From assembly GCA_016081115.2 (NCBI GenBank), contig JABTTQ020003409.1, positions 868,001 through 932,000 on the forward strand: DNA of 64,000 nt, read 5' to 3'. Position 1 is the first letter of the stretch. Each line of letters opens with the position of its first letter. The notes under the pieces are model-generated. The model ran no database searches. It was given only the letters and a program-made list of their open reading frames with translations, and had not been told where the DNA came from. Position numbers and translations under genes: made by a program. Of this stretch, positions 1-12,489 are shown one piece after another. The stretch is from Rehmannia glutinosa. Lineage: Eukaryota > Streptophyta > Magnoliopsida > Lamiales > Orobanchaceae.

Positions 1-197
1 AAACAAATGACATTTTAGCCGATGGGTTTTGCAACAGGTAAAGAACATCTTCTATACAGGAACCCCTGCTCAATGTTAGTGAAATGTGATTAAATGACTC
101 CACATACGATATTGTCACAGGTAACATGACATATACATACCTATTCATTTAATTCCTAAAATATCAATGTATCAAGTAGCAAACGAAATAACTTTAC

Positions 198-1591
198 CAT
201 GTTGGCAGGGAAGAACTTTTAGGCTTTCCCCATGTTTGTAATCCTCAAGACAAATTGCACATGTCTCTCCTATGTGGCTAATTAGGTTAACGGAACCAAA
301 TGTGATACAAGGAAGGATATCCACAGCCTTATCATCCATAACAGGCCTCGTTTCTTTACGATTCCTCCAGCGGTTGAATGCGAAGAAGATTGTAGCCATG
401 AGAGAGATTACTGCAAGGACTGAAATAAACGATATAACAAGCACCGTCCATGCAGTTTCATCAACGAATGAGATGATGCAGCATTCACCTCCCACTCTTT
501 GAGCATGCTCTCTCAGGATCTTCCTGCTACATTTGAGACAAATACAGCATATATCCATATCCCCTCGGGGTTTCCCATCACTGTTTCATCAAGAAGAATA
601 CACCAACGTGAGTTCAACCTAGCTTGTTCTGTTCGATGAGGCTGCTATAGTTACTAAATTGTTTATTTCAGAAAAGAATATAACATTCATCAAAATGCAC
701 AAACTTGTTATCTAATCATGGTCTTTCACAAGCTCGTAACAGCTGGAGTTGCGAGCTATCCACCATGTCGACTTAGCTAGGACACATTTCCTACTCAAAA
801 TTCTGTCTTTTCAAAATAAAAATGCTTAACCAAGAACATGCAGCTAAAAGCCAACGGAACACAAAGTATTCTAAACGAACTCAACTATGTTAAATTCTTC
901 AACACATAACTCTGAAAATTGCCAACAGCCTTAAATTTTGACTTAGTTTTGAATATGTACTTTGAAACATATGAAGCTCAATAACATTCCCATAAGCCAT
1001 GTATACAACAAATAAGAAGGACCAACAAGCCAGTTCAAATCGATGTCAAACCGTTTCCAACTTTCAAACCTAAGGCTGCAATTCACCTCAACAAGAAATA
1101 CTTATTTAGAATTAAAAAAATAGAAAAAAAAAAGATTAGGGAAAAATCCCATTGACCCACTTGCAATGAGGTTGTGATTGTGCTGATCATTGTATACAAT
1201 GGCCGCATGAAACCCGGCTTCCTGTGCATTTCTGATCTTCTCCTCAAACGCGCATTTCCCTCTCACAATCAGAACAATGGTCGCGCTTTCGGCATCACTG
1301 TTTTCGGCTTCATTGATCAGAGACGAACAGGCGTCGAGTGGATCAGCCAATCGCAATTCCCCGCAGATTAAGCTACCATTCAGCCCTTTAGCTGCAAATA
1401 CAAATTCCCAAATAAAAAGAACATTCAATTTACCACCCGAAAAAAAAATTATCAAATTTAAAAGTAGTGTGGCTACTGAATCTGGCAGGAGAGTCCGGGA
1501 ATGAGGAGGGAATGGATTTCAACTGGACGATTGAGCTAATGGGATTGATCAAATAGCAGAAAATAACTGTGCAGACAAAGAATTTGCTCAT
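198..1591 (-). CDS. RMR1-like: RMR-type PA-TM-RING protein (vacuolar sorting receptor / E3 ligase family), 5' part, partial
   Basis: Minus-strand gene cut by the left window edge. Exon 1 (1477-1591) starts with MSKFFVCTVIFCYL, a signal peptide. Exon 2 (1161-1391) holds most of the protease-associated domain (ADPLDACSSL, VRGKCAFEEKIRNAQ, AIVYND). Exon 3 (198-580) gives the end of that domain (IYAVFVSN), one membrane helix (TAWTVLVISFISVLAVISLM) and the start of a RING-H2 finger (CAICLEDY, LPCQH). Splice phases agree at both joints (phase 1). The rest of the RING exon lies beyond base 1. The family sorts storage proteins to protein storage vacuoles, and the finger fits ubiquitin ligase activity (family knowledge). 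Oddity: between IYAVFVSN-VAG and the following ILREHAQR the frame shifts by one base near 521-525, so the model is not open as given. A two-codon upstream ORF (ATG AAA TGA) begins 5 bases before the start. Confidence 0.82.
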
Positions 1592-2611
1592 TTCATCATC
1601 AATTTTCGAAGGATTATTTTCTTGATTTTCTGCGCATTTTTTTTCCTTTCAGAAAGGGGCAACAGAATAATCTTTTGGATAATTTGTTATTCACCCCTTA
1701 TCTTTACCATTACTTTACTTTCAACCTCCATTAGTTCCTTATATTATATTTTTAATTATTTTTTAAACCAAAATGTTCCTGAAAGTTTGAACTTGCTCGA
1801 GTACTTATGCAGTCATGCTAAGAAAAACTTATTTAATTTATTTATTAAATTATTTTAGTCCTTCATACATATTAACTTTAATCAAGAATTAACGTACTAG
1901 AGTTATATCGTAAGAATAAAGGTTTCGGTATGGTGTTATTTTTACAAAATATATTATGTCTCTAGTAATAGAAAATGAATTTGGGATTAATGTTTTGCAA
2001 AAGTGTTTTTATATTTTTTCTCATTAATTCCAACAAAACAGCATTAACATAATATTTGTATTCGGAAATATTTAACACAAATCACCAACAAATAATATTG
2101 ATAAACCATTTGAAATATATATTTCAAAATTCAACGTAGTGCTATTTCCAACAAAGACCTAATCACATTTTTATTGACAACATGTTCATGATGTATTTAT
2201 TATTCAGAATACTACATTTTTCCAAAATAATTTTCCCAAAATAATTGAATAACACCAAACAAAACATTAAATTTCATTATAATAGAAAGTTAATGAACTG
2301 ATTTGAAGAATGTTAGATTAGGTAGACCATAACTGAATTAATCGAAAAGCTGGGGGACCAAAAAGTAATTATTGTTTTCTGCCTTTAAACTTTGAAGTGG
2401 TGTTGGGGGCAAAACAGTAAATTGGTAAATCCAACTGAGCGAAAAAGAGAGAAACAAAGGGAAGAAAAAAATTCCCAGCTCATAACTTCCACTCCGCCGC
2501 CTCTCGCCGCCGCTCTCATCGTACCTGACCCGTCCTCCACCAACGTTGATGGTCAATTAAGCTTTTCATCTCTTTCGACTTTTCTCCTCTTGATGCCCTC
2601 TGCTTTATGCC
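1592..2611. promoter_or_regulatory. Divergent intergenic region between the RMR-like and methyltransferase genes
   Basis: About 1 kb separates the two start codons, which point away from each other, so this stretch must hold both promoters. It is AT-rich, especially 1850-2330, and becomes CT-rich and then GC-rich close to the methyltransferase start (2490-2540), as is common in plant 5' untranslated regions. I see no convincing coding sequence. The open frames across 2338-2682 look like chance readings of the purine and pyrimidine runs. Confidence 0.5.
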
Positions 2612-5600
2612 ATGGATGGGGAGGTGGTAGCAAATCCCTCCAAATCACCACTGCCGGAAGCCTTTCTCGATTTTCTCAATAAAAACGGCTTGGATCCTTC
2701 AATTTATGTTGCCTCTCACTCTACACCTCGCTATATTAGGTGCCCTTTCTCCGGAAACCATTTTTTTTCTCTTGTTTTTCCTTTTCTGATTTTAGTGGGA
2801 ACCTTTTCTTATGCTTACGTAAATAAATACTAGTTATGTTTGTTATTACTACAACGAATTGATTGCGTAGCTGTATATGACACCACATAAGCTGAAAATT
2901 GATCGGCCCGACTTGAAAGCATATATCTGAAATCACAAAAATTAATACAAGTTTCAAAGTTGCAAGCGAGTTGAATTATTATTACCTATACATTTAGGAA
3001 TATGCTTAATTTTATTATGAGAAAGATTGTGATTATGTATGATTTATTTTTTTAATCTTTTACTGGAAGGTTGAAACCAGGATGTCAAGCCCAGCTTCCA
3101 GAAATTGAAGCTGAGATTAAATGTAAGCTTAAAGAAGTTTGTTGGCTGCCCGACTTCTATTATCTTCCGCCTGATGTTCGAATCGCGAGCACAAAGGCGT
3201 ATCAGGAAGGAAAGGTGACATATGTTAACTTTAAATTCTTGATACTTAGTGAAATTGAATATCCTTGCAAATTCGGAATTGGTTTGATTTCGTTGTTATA
3301 GCATAGATGTTGGCATGCATCTCAGTTTCCCGAATGCAATTTCTGGACCTTGAATTTTGGTGAGGAAAAAGATTAAAGAAAAGGAAAATAATTGAATCTA
3401 AAGCACAAAGTTGTGTTATTTGAACTGATGAAACCATTTTCCTTACAGTGCGCCTTGCTACCTTGATCCAAACATAGCATAAGAAATTTGTTTTATAGTT
3501 ATAATTTTATTGATTTTAGTGTTGTGTTTTTCTGTGGCATCTATCTAGTTCTTGTTTCACCTTCTCCTTGCCTCAGTTTTCCAAGTACTATCTGTGATCC
3601 TTTGTGTTTTTATAAATCTAGACAAAATGTTTGCAAAAAGCTTTTTGTTATGTAACTTGATTTCATCTTGTAGATATATGGTATAGATGCAGCTTCAGCA
3701 GCTGCTGTTTTAGCTTTGGGTATTTCACCAGGAGATCACGTCCTTGACCTCTGTGCAGCTCCTGGTTTGTGCTTCCTTCATGTTGTCATTTGGATAAACT
3801 TATTTCCCCTTTCATTCAATTCAATTTGAATATATGTGTATCTTGTTCTGAAAGTTTCATCGCACTGTGTTTATTATTATGTACGCCAACTCCTCAATGT
3901 CAAACTGTGTGTGTTGTATATTTGTATGCATGTATTTGTATATAATCTCTTAAAATGCTTTCTTAAGTTAATCGGATTAACTATTCAGTCACTGCCATTC
4001 ACCAGTGTCATCTGTTTTGCAGGTGCTAAACTTTGTATGATATTGGACCTTCTTGGTTGTTCAGGTTCTGTGACTGGTGTCGATGTCGCTAGACATCGGT
4101 TAGCAGCTTCTAGAACTATGTTGCAGAAATATGCTCTTGGTGACCGATGTCGTCTATTTGTTGCGGATGGAACAACATTCTCCCTTATTCCATTGAGGGT
4201 TCAGTCAAACTCCAAATCATGTAATGAAACTGAAAACAAAAATTCGTATACTTTTATAATATTGTAAAGTGTGGTTCTACCTTATGGTTTTCTTATCCTG
4301 TCCTGAAGGAATATCATTGTTCAACAGGCAATGCTGAAGTGGACAATTCTGAGATATACAACCAATGGACGCCGCGCAGATCATGGAAAGAACGAAAGAG
4401 AATGGCTAAAGCTAGGGAAAATATCGCTTCTAAAATGTTTTCACAGATTCAAGATCCAGAACTTATATTCTATGGGTGTCATTCTGGGGTAGTTGGTTTT
4501 ACTAAACACGATGTGTACCGAAACGTTAATGACCTAGAGATTTCACAATTCGGCTATGACAAGGTACATCGTAGTATTTACAGTCATCTCTTAGTTCTTT
4601 GTTTTGCCTGCTTTGTTCGTGCAATTTATACATAATTCGTATCACGATTCTGTCTTTCCAGTATTTTGTCTCCTTTCTGCTAAAAGTGCGCCTACTTGTT
4701 CAGGTCCTTGTGGATGCAGAATGCACACATGATGGTTCAATTAAACACATCCAGAAGTTTGAACAATGGGGCTGGACAACGCTATCACGCCGTGTACTGG
4801 ATGCCGAGAGGACTGATGACGTGACTGTTCTTCAGGTACACATCTGCTTTTCTTTGCATGAATTGATCTTTTGTAAACTTTACATTGGTTCACTTGTGGT
4901 GTTAGTTATATTGTTTGCTAGAGTTTAATAACTATGACACAGAGGATTTGATACCAGTTTTCCTATGATTTAGAAGATTACATATGATTCTGGTCACTTG
5001 CCCATACTAGTTTGCCACCATTTATCTGTTTTATGAAATCCAGAATTGGAGAAATAAAGCTTTTTGTATATTTAAGACCTAAAGTATTGGGGTGTTGTGC
5101 AAGCGTGTTGTTATAGCATACTCCAAGCTACTTGCCACCACATGCACTAGTTTATCCTTGTACAGACTAGACCCTCCTGTTTATTATCTTTTCGCTTTTA
5201 TGTGGTCATATAACTGTTGATTTTGTAAACATCTTAAGAATGACTTCCTGTTTCTCCATGTTAATCATTCTGGTTCTATGGAGACCATCAGATAAAAAAG
5301 GCAGGGTCATTTGTGAATTTACTTATTTGGTCCATTTTTCCTCCCTTTTTCTCCGAGACTAGTTTCCTTTATTTCCATTCACTAAGAAAAGGTGATTTTG
5401 ACTGTTCCAGTTAAAATTGTTAACCAATGGATTCAGATTGCTCAAAGTTGGGGGATGTCTTGTTTACAGCACCTGCAGGTGCCTTCTTTTAAATTCATTC
5501 AATTGTTTGAAGCCTTTCTTCATTATTCTTTCATTTAAATTACTTTTAGTTTTTGTATTTATGTTTGTCTTGTGATGAATAGCTTAACTGTTGCTCAGAA

Positions 5601-6435
5601 TGAAGATGTGGTAGAGCAGTTCCTTTCACAACACGTATCCGCTGGTAGGTTTTGCTGTGCTTTTACCAAGATATGGCTGATTCATCTTTCCAACTGTAGT
5701 GTATTTGCCTTCATAGTTTCTCCGTTAGCATGATCTTCTCATAATGGTTGTTTGGAAAATCTGATAGCATAAGATCAATAAATGTAAGTTTCACAGGTTG
5801 GGGACAATCAATGAGAACGAGGTAGTTAGTAGATCCTAATATGACAACATTGTTTGACAGATTTTGTGGGACGATGAATCTTTAAGGATGGGTCCTGGGA
5901 TCTTTTGTTGGTTGAACCGTTGAAGATTTGGGTTGGGGGAGGTTGTAAAGTAAATAATGATAATAACTGTGTTTCATTGGTGTCAGAGCCGTGACAGATA
6001 CTAATAAGCTCCCAGATAACTAAAACTCAGTTTTTGTAATACTCGAGTTTCAACCTGGCTGAGAATATCATGGTTGACATGCCCTTTCCATTGTCCCGTC
6101 AACCCTTGAATCAAATAGCTATATCCGTGCGTTCTAAAAAGAAGCAGATGCAACACAGGGGTTCTTTTAAAACATAGCCCTGAGTATTTTATTTAGAGAT
6201 GCTATTTGTATTGGTTCCAGTTGCAGCACTAGGATCTTATGCATGACTTTTCTCAAACTTAAATGTCACTTGATCTTATTCTGATTTTGCTGTTTTTGCA
6301 GAGTTGGTGGAGATAGAAGCTGGCAAGAGTTGGCCTTGTAGGCAAGCTAGAATACCAAACACTCTACGATTCGATCCACTCACATCAGCAACGAGTGGGC
6401 TTTTTGTTGCCAAGTTCACAAAGTTGGCTGCTTGA
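2612..6435 (+). CDS. NOL1/NOP2/Sun-family RNA (cytosine-C5) methyltransferase (NSUN-like)
   Basis: Nine exons join in frame to a 397-residue protein: 2612-2739, 3070-3214, 3674-3764, 4023-4220, 4328-4563, 4704-4835, 5411-5478, 5583-5644 and 6302-6435. The start MDGEVVANPSKS lies at a CC-ATG-G context. The SAM-binding core is clear: IYGIDAASAAAVLALG, motif I DLCAAPGAK, then VTGVDVARHR. The motif IV position reads VLVDAECTHDGS and motif VI reads VYSTCSLTVAQNEDVV; these carry the two cysteines used in the family for attack on the base and product release. The C-terminus is SGLFVAKFTKLAA. The family methylates cytosine in tRNA or rRNA; the exact target cannot be told from sequence. In the motif IV position, Ala-Glu replaces the usual residue-Pro before the cysteine. 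All nine exons are open, so the gene looks functional. A LINE fragment begins about 150 bp downstream. Confidence 0.88.
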
Positions 6436-6589
6436 TCTTTTTATACATTGATCAGTTTCATCCACCTGAAGATGGTCTTATGAGGTTTTTAAAATATTTT
6501 AAATTATAAAAAATCTTGTATTACATAGATATGTTGTGCACTAGTTTGTTAAAAAAAAAAATCTCAGAGAGAGAGAGAGAGACGACAAT

Positions 6590-7809
6590 TGTCAACCATA
6601 CTTGTTGGATCGTCTTCCGAATCAAAGGCTACAAAGACCAACATGGTTCAAATTTCTCTAAAACCAACAAGATGAAGGCAACAGATGGATTTCGAAGGAT
6701 TCCATTAAATTCGGGCAATGGTGGTGATTGTTGGATGTGGACTGGTAGCAAGAAGCGCGTTTATATGGTTAAATCAGGGTATCAATGTTTTTGTGAAGAT
6801 TTGGAGGGTCATGAGGATGTAGCGCATATATTTGACTGGAAAGGGTTGTGGGCTCTAAAAATTCCAGCAAAAGTTAAGAATTTTGTGTGGAGAGCTTGTC
6901 GTAATTCAGTTCCTACAAAGGAGCGACTTACTTACCAGAAAGTCCAAATTTCCTCCTATTGTTCGGTATGTAATTTTGGTGTTGAAACATTATCTCGTGC
7001 CATCTTTTTTTGCCCATTTGAAAAAAGCTATTGGAGTTTGTTATCAGTATTCAATTTGAGCTCATAACCAGTGTCATTTATGTCATGTCTAACCTCCATC
7101 TGGACGTCACTTACCTTAGATAATAGATGTCAATTTGCAATGGTGTTGTGGGCATTATGGTATAACCGTAATGAGATTGTGTGGAACCAACAGAGTAAAA
7201 CGGCAACCCAGGCATTCAACTTCGCGTCCTCAAGTCTGTTACTCAGGTTGCTGCTGCCTCAGAGTGTTCTTATCAACCGGGTGACGGGGCTGTGAAATGG
7301 CAAAAGCCAAACTAAGGTTAATTGAAGTGTGATGTTGATGCAGCGGTCTTTAATCTTGGTTATGGTAGTGTGCTGAGGGATGGTGTTGGGAATTTTATTG
7401 CTGCTGTACAAGGCTCTATCAGCAGTCCTATGGTTCCAGAAGTAGCAGAGGTGTTGGGGGTTAGGGAGGTGCTCAAATGGCTAAAGGAGGAGTTTCAGGA
7501 TTCTTCAATTATTCTGGAGGCTGATTCATGGATGGTTATAAAGGCCTTGAGGGGAAACTCCATGGATAATTCCTATTTTTCTGATATTATGAATGAATGT
7601 AAATCATTGTTGGTGGAAATGCCAAAGGTGTCTTGTGTTTTTGTCAGGAGATCAGAGCGAATCTCGTTGCCCATGTGTTAGTTAGAGCAACAATTTCTAT
7701 GTCTGGTTTCAAAGAGTGGAGAGTTATTTCTCCTTCCATTATTTGTAATGAACTGCAGCTTGACCTGCTTGATTGATGAAGTATTTATCTGTTTTGTTTC
7801 AAAAAAAAG
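6590..7809 (+). mobile_element. L1-type LINE, 5'-truncated 3' fragment (zf-RVT and RNase H regions)
   Basis: The first block (about 6660-7065) encodes the plant LINE zinc-binding region after the reverse transcriptase: WMWTGSKKRVYMVKSGY, LWALKIPAKVKNFVWRA and a CSVCNFGVE finger. The second (7325-7775) encodes an RNase H domain of the RVT_3 type with KCDVDAA, VRDGVGNF-like and LEADSW motifs. Stops and frame changes interrupt it at about 7065 and 7650. The frame after the last break continues as ANLVAHVLVRA and ends in LDLLD-stop near 7775. The fragment ends in an A tract (7802-7809). The reverse transcriptase and endonuclease parts are missing. I found no clear target-site duplication, and the left limit is approximate. 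Confidence 0.85.
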
Positions 7810-7995
7810 AATATAAGTCCACTTGGAAGAAAATAATATGTTTGGTGGTTATTTAAAATTGGATTTTTAAAACAAACCACTTCTCCAAAAATCCATCTTT
7901 GAAGAAGTGCTAATTTGTAACTTTTGAGTTTTGAATTTCATTTATTGCACTTATGTGAGATGAACATTAAAGTGCATTTTCACCAAATACTCAAC

Positions 7996-8393
7996 TAGGG
8001 ATGGCAAAATGACCCGCCCCAATGAGTACACGCCCCACCCTGTGACCCATGGCGGGGCAGGGCAGGGTATCACCTCCGCCCCGTGGATACCCTCCCTGCC
8101 CCATCCCGTGCTATTTTTTTATTTTTTTAATATATTTAATGTATATTTTACGTATATTATATAAAATAATGTAGTTTTATGTATTGAATATTATATTTAA
8201 CACATATAATGACAAATTTTATAAAAAATATGTATGTATAATACAAAATATAATATTAAAAATATAAAATATAAGATAAAAATATTTAAAAAAAAAAAAT
8301 TCAACACGGGTCATCCCGCCCCGTCTTGTGGAGGGGACGAGGCAGATCTAGGTATTGAGATATCCGCCCCGCCCCGTCCCATTGCCATCCCTA
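7996..8393. mobile_element. hAT-like MITE, 398 bp
   Basis: Terminal inverted repeats are TAGGGATGGCAA on the left and TTGCCATCCCTA on the right, a perfect 12-bp match. Flanking octamers TACTCAAC (7988-7995) and CACTCTAC (8394-8401) agree at 6 of 8 positions, which fits the 8-bp target duplication of hAT elements. Both ends are rich in CCCGCCCC-type sequence and the centre (8110-8300) is almost pure AT. There is no coding potential. Confidence 0.75.
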
Positions 8394-8949
8394 CACTCTA
8401 CAATGTCTATAAGCACTATATATTTTTTTTGACAAGAAAATAATTTCATTAATTAATTCAAACGAGCAATAGCTCGATATGAGATATAAACAAATATGTA
8501 AAAAACTATAAAAGATGAAATCATGAAAAAAATTATTAATAAAAATCAGCATAAAGCCTACATATTTGAAATGGTTAGAATACTTATGGTTCCAGATCTA
8601 CCTCATACATAAGAGTTAAGACCATAATCTGCAATCTGATTTGTTATCTTTGTCGAATTAAAAACCTGCTTGTCTGAATTATCCAGAAAAACATGGCACC
8701 AAGACGATGACAAACCAAATTAAATAAAAATAAAAAATAAAAAACAAAAATTAATTATGAGTCAGATTTTCCTCCGAAACTTTTGGGGGTATGTTCAGAA
8801 ACGGCCTTATTTCAAGTTTGATTTACAACTATGGCCATCCTTATTAAAAGGATTCAAATATGCACTGAAGTTCCCATTATACCCTTTATAACAAATAAGG
8901 AATTAAATGATTAAATTCGTTCATTTCATGAGAATAAGAATACTTTCAA
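8394..8949. other. AT-rich spacer without recognised gene
   Basis: No coding sequence was seen. The part from 8785 to 8925 resembles, in inverted orientation and only loosely, the sequence at about 16780-16960 on the other side of the pararetrovirus copy. Both contain spaced ATGGCC, CTTATT and TATACCC-like words. Confidence 0.35.
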
Positions 8950-9435
8950 GTTACGAACTTTGTTTCATTCGTGGCATTGTTACACCTACTTAGATCCAGT
9001 CTCCATACGGAGGTTTTAAAAAGATCATGTCAGGTTTCCAGCCTATAAACTTAACGGGTCACATAATTAAAAGATGTTCGATTCTATGTTATCAGTTCCA
9101 AACTAAGGTTTACAGGTGAAAATGGAAATAGTCCATTACGACCATATCGGGCCCAACATGCTTCCGTATAATTAATAAATCCCTTAAAATTCATACCTCT
9201 TTTGGCCGAAACAACAGGGTTAAATGGTTCGCAAGGCCACGATCGGAAGATTATCGCCCTAGATCGTTTGACAAACGGCTCACTGTTCAACCTCACCCCT
9301 CGGGAAGATGATCAAGTTATCCGACTCTTAAATCGCTTTCAAAGCCAACCTTGGTTCGTTTCCTACTCCAAGGCGTAAAAGTAATTCTTCAAAGGGGATT
9401 GATCAATAGTACATTATGAACACATGTTGAACAAA

Positions 9436-9450
9436 TAGCCTTTATTTTAT
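9436..9450 (-). terminator. Putative viral poly(A) signal
   Basis: AATAAA reads on the minus strand at 9446-9441. It lies about 230 bases downstream of the putative TATA box at 9683-9676, the spacing expected if the RNA terminal redundancy of a caulimovirid lies between them. This rests on motif position only. Confidence 0.45.
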
Positions 9451-9673
9451 TAAGAACTTAAAGAAAAAACTTATTACATCAGTAATCTCCTTTTGGGAGG
9501 AGAAAACTTGTTTAGCCTCTCATCAAGGCTATTACACTCTTGTACATAAAATTAAAAAACTAAACTTTAAAACTGAACACACTCTGAAATTCTAAACACT
9601 CAATATTACAGAAGAAATTTTATTGTAGAAGACTTAGGAGAATTTTCGATGTCCTCAGCCTCCTTCCAACTCT

Positions 9674-9684
9674 GGTTTAAATAG
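9674..9684 (-). promoter_or_regulatory. Putative pregenomic RNA TATA box
   Basis: The minus strand reads CTATTTAAACC between the end of the second viral ORF region and the poly(A) signal. That is where a caulimovirid promoter for the pregenomic RNA should lie. Activity in the host was not tested and the copy is decayed. Confidence 0.45.
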
Positions 9685-10189
9685 ATGTAAGTCCGGATTT
9701 CAATTTCGGACTTCAACCCTTATTGAAATGTAAAACGTCACTGCTTACATCATACTTTCTTGAATTATTGCTTGCTTCCACTTGCGGCAATAAGTTGGCC
9801 TTTCCTTTCTTCATGGATGGCCCCATCTTATGCAGTATCCAAGTTCTTTATACAAACTTCCAAATCCTGCTTGACCGACTCGCCCTTTGTCTTGTAATAA
9901 TCGTTGGATCGGCATCTTTCATGGACCCACTTTTCGTCTTTTTCTAAGTGGGTTGTTACTGTCTGGAGTCACATGTCTCCACTAGCTGTTGGGAATCTAC
10001 TTTTTGGTGGTCCCCAAACTTGGATACTTCGTGACTTTTTTCTTCTCCGTCGGTCTTCTCCGATCGACTTTTGGCGGAATCCTTTGCCAAATTCCGGTTC
10101 CTTCGGTTTTGACATTCGGACAGACCGAAATTCCCAATGGCCAATATGAGCCATGTTGCAATATTTCCGTGAGTTTCTTTACTCCCGTG

Positions 10190-11235
10190 AGCCTTATTTT
10201 CCCATAGAAGATTTCTTTTCTTTTCGAACAAATCTTCTGCGAACTTGTAGTTTTTCTGTCATGGTATTCAACAGAATGACCCCGTTCACCGAATTCGGTA
10301 GAACTTGAACGGAAACTTTACTTTGTCCATCTCCGTGAGAGGACCCACAATCCCCATGCCCTTCTTGTGGTGATCGATCTTGATGAAGGTCATGGCCAAT
10401 TGTACTTCTTTTCCGAACTTGCCTCCTTGATATTTCCGGGGCTCTTTCATCCGGTCTTGGCCTAATGTAATGGAAGGCTTCATGTCCACCTTTTCCGACG
10501 GGCTCGGCCATTTGCACTTATGAAATACTGACTCCAATGTATCCCCTCGTCTTAGGTTGTCATTGTTGGACCAAAGATCGTAGAAAGCGCCTTCCCGGAT
10601 CCACTTCGGTAATTTTGTGATCTCCGGGAATCCTGGTGAAGTAGTATAGGCGAGGCCAAAGCCCCAAACTCGTACCACCTCTTTACTTCTTGAGGGTGGA
10701 ATTTGGTAACATCCAAACCCTTTGATATTTTCGAAACATCAATCTTTGTTTTTCCGGAGATATTCCATGCACAGTAATTAGTTTCTCCCAATTTGCCGGT
10801 ATTCGCCAAGAAGAAGAAACTTTAATCTCGTTAATATCAATCTTAGAAGTGCCCATCATAGGCCTAAGATTGATCTCTTCGCCCTTTACCCCGGACGTCT
10901 TTGGGTTGATCCGATAACTCGGGATTTGACTCAGGAGTATCGGTTTTCCTTGGGCCAACATTTTCGCCGACTTAGGACTTGTGCTAGAGGTACTTGAATC
11001 CTCTCTGCGAGGTTGAGGAGCCTGCGCTCTAAACGCTCCTGTTTGCTTATTAGCGGCCCGGAGGAGTGGCCCTTGAAATGCCGTTCTCAATCGAGAGTGA
11101 GACCAGGACACATGCTCGTATACGATCGGTTACTTTGTCCCGATCATTTCTTTGTAATTTCGCCAAATCGGCATTGATGACCAGGGTATCAAATTCTCGG
11201 AGTAGCATTTCCACTGGTCTCCAAGATGTCTTGAT
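10190..11235 (-). pseudogene. Second viral ORF region (function unknown)
   Basis: Overlapping minus-strand open stretches run from about 11111 to 10194. Three blocks in different frames read on from one another: the first has a Ser/Pro-rich start (SSTSSTSPKSAKM) and SWRIPANWEKLITVHG; the next has VWGFGLAYTTSPGFPEI and KWIREGAFYDLWS; the last is basic. The frame changes near 10683 and 10290 suggest decay of one ORF. Florendoviruses carry a second ORF of unknown role after RNase H, and this position fits. I recognise no domain. Confidence 0.45.
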
Positions 11236-11239
11236 CTTT

Positions 11240-12400
11240 GTGAGGATAGAATCACTTCAATTCCTCCATCTCTTGTTAGAAAATGCAAGAATATTTTCAT
11301 GAGATTTTATAATGACAATATCATAATCATAATATTGACATTGACTTGCCATCTAAGTATCCTAGCTTTTTCTCGGTTTTGATTCAATTTTGTTTTTTGA
11401 AAAGCTTTGACACTTGAATTATCAATTTTTAAGATAAACTTTTTAGCGAGTAAAAATAAAGGCCATTTTTAAAAGCCTTTTCGATTGCAAAGAATTCTTT
11501 CTCGTTGATATGCCACCGAAGTCGATTCACCGGGTGTGAATAACCACCTGCAGATATCTGCGCATGTCACTTCTCCATTTGGTGTAGCTTTTGTAAGTCC
11601 GCTTGCACCAATAATCGCATCCGTATAAAGAACCAGTTCATCTTCATCCTGTGGAATTGCAAGTTTCGGAAGATTTTTGCAAACCTCCTTAAGTTGCTTG
11701 ATTCCTTCTTGATGTTCATTTTCCCATTTGAATATTGCATCTTTTTAAAGCAATGGGCTAAACACCTTCCTGTAATGTGCTAGATTGTTTATGAACATTC
11801 CAGCAAAATTGACAACTCCAAGAAAACTCTGAAGCTGCTTCTTGTCTTTCAATGTATCTGGAAATCCCTGTATATTTTCTACAATATGACTTTGTAGGAT
11901 TATTCCACATTCGTCGATCTCAATTCCTAGGAATTCAATCTGTCTTGTTGCAATCACTGCCTTCTTCTCCGAAAGCACTAATCCTTCCTTGTGACAAACA
12001 TCTGAAAATATTTCCAAATGTTTGAGATGTTCCTTCATGTTCTTTGATGCGATTAGAATGTCATCGATATACACAAACATGAAACTGAAATAATCTTTGA
12101 AGAGATTATCCATCTTCCTTTGATATATTTGGGGTGCATTAGCCAATCCCATAGGCATCACATTCCAAATATAGTGTCCTTGTGGTGTAGAGAAAGCTGT
12201 GAACTTCTTGCTTTCTTCATCCATCTTAATCTGGTAAAATCCAGACTTGCAATCAAACTTTGAGAATATCTTGGCACCTTTGATACGATTAACGGATGTT
12301 CTCTCGCTTGGGATATAGTATCCGTCGAACTCCAAAATGTTATTAATTCCCTTGTAATTAATAACAAGTCTTCGCTTTCTCTTTTGATCTCTCCATGGTT
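11240..12400 (-). pseudogene. Viral reverse transcriptase-RNase H region
   Basis: The RT core is open over 12335-11745: FSKFDCKSGFYQIK, MPMGLANAPQIYQ, and the catalytic VYIDDILIAS with both aspartates present, followed by FLGIEIDECGI and LQSFLGVVNFAG, the connection region. Beyond 11745 an RNase H segment is visible (LVLYTDA, then FFAIEKAF and a late aspartate-containing block), but stops and frame shifts near 11490 and 11310 break it. The family converts pregenomic RNA to DNA in the cytoplasm. This copy cannot make an intact enzyme. Confidence 0.85.
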
Positions 12401-12489
12401 TCGACTAAGAACCCTGGATCTTTGTATGGAGAAACTCTGGTGAAATTAACTTAAGGTCCGGATGTTCCTTAAGTATTTTTCGCATATCC

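Noticed and set aside
3836..4267. Open frame extending either side of NSUN exon 4
   Set aside because: It runs through intron sequence; the acceptor at 4023 and the donor at 4221 fit neighbouring exons in phase.
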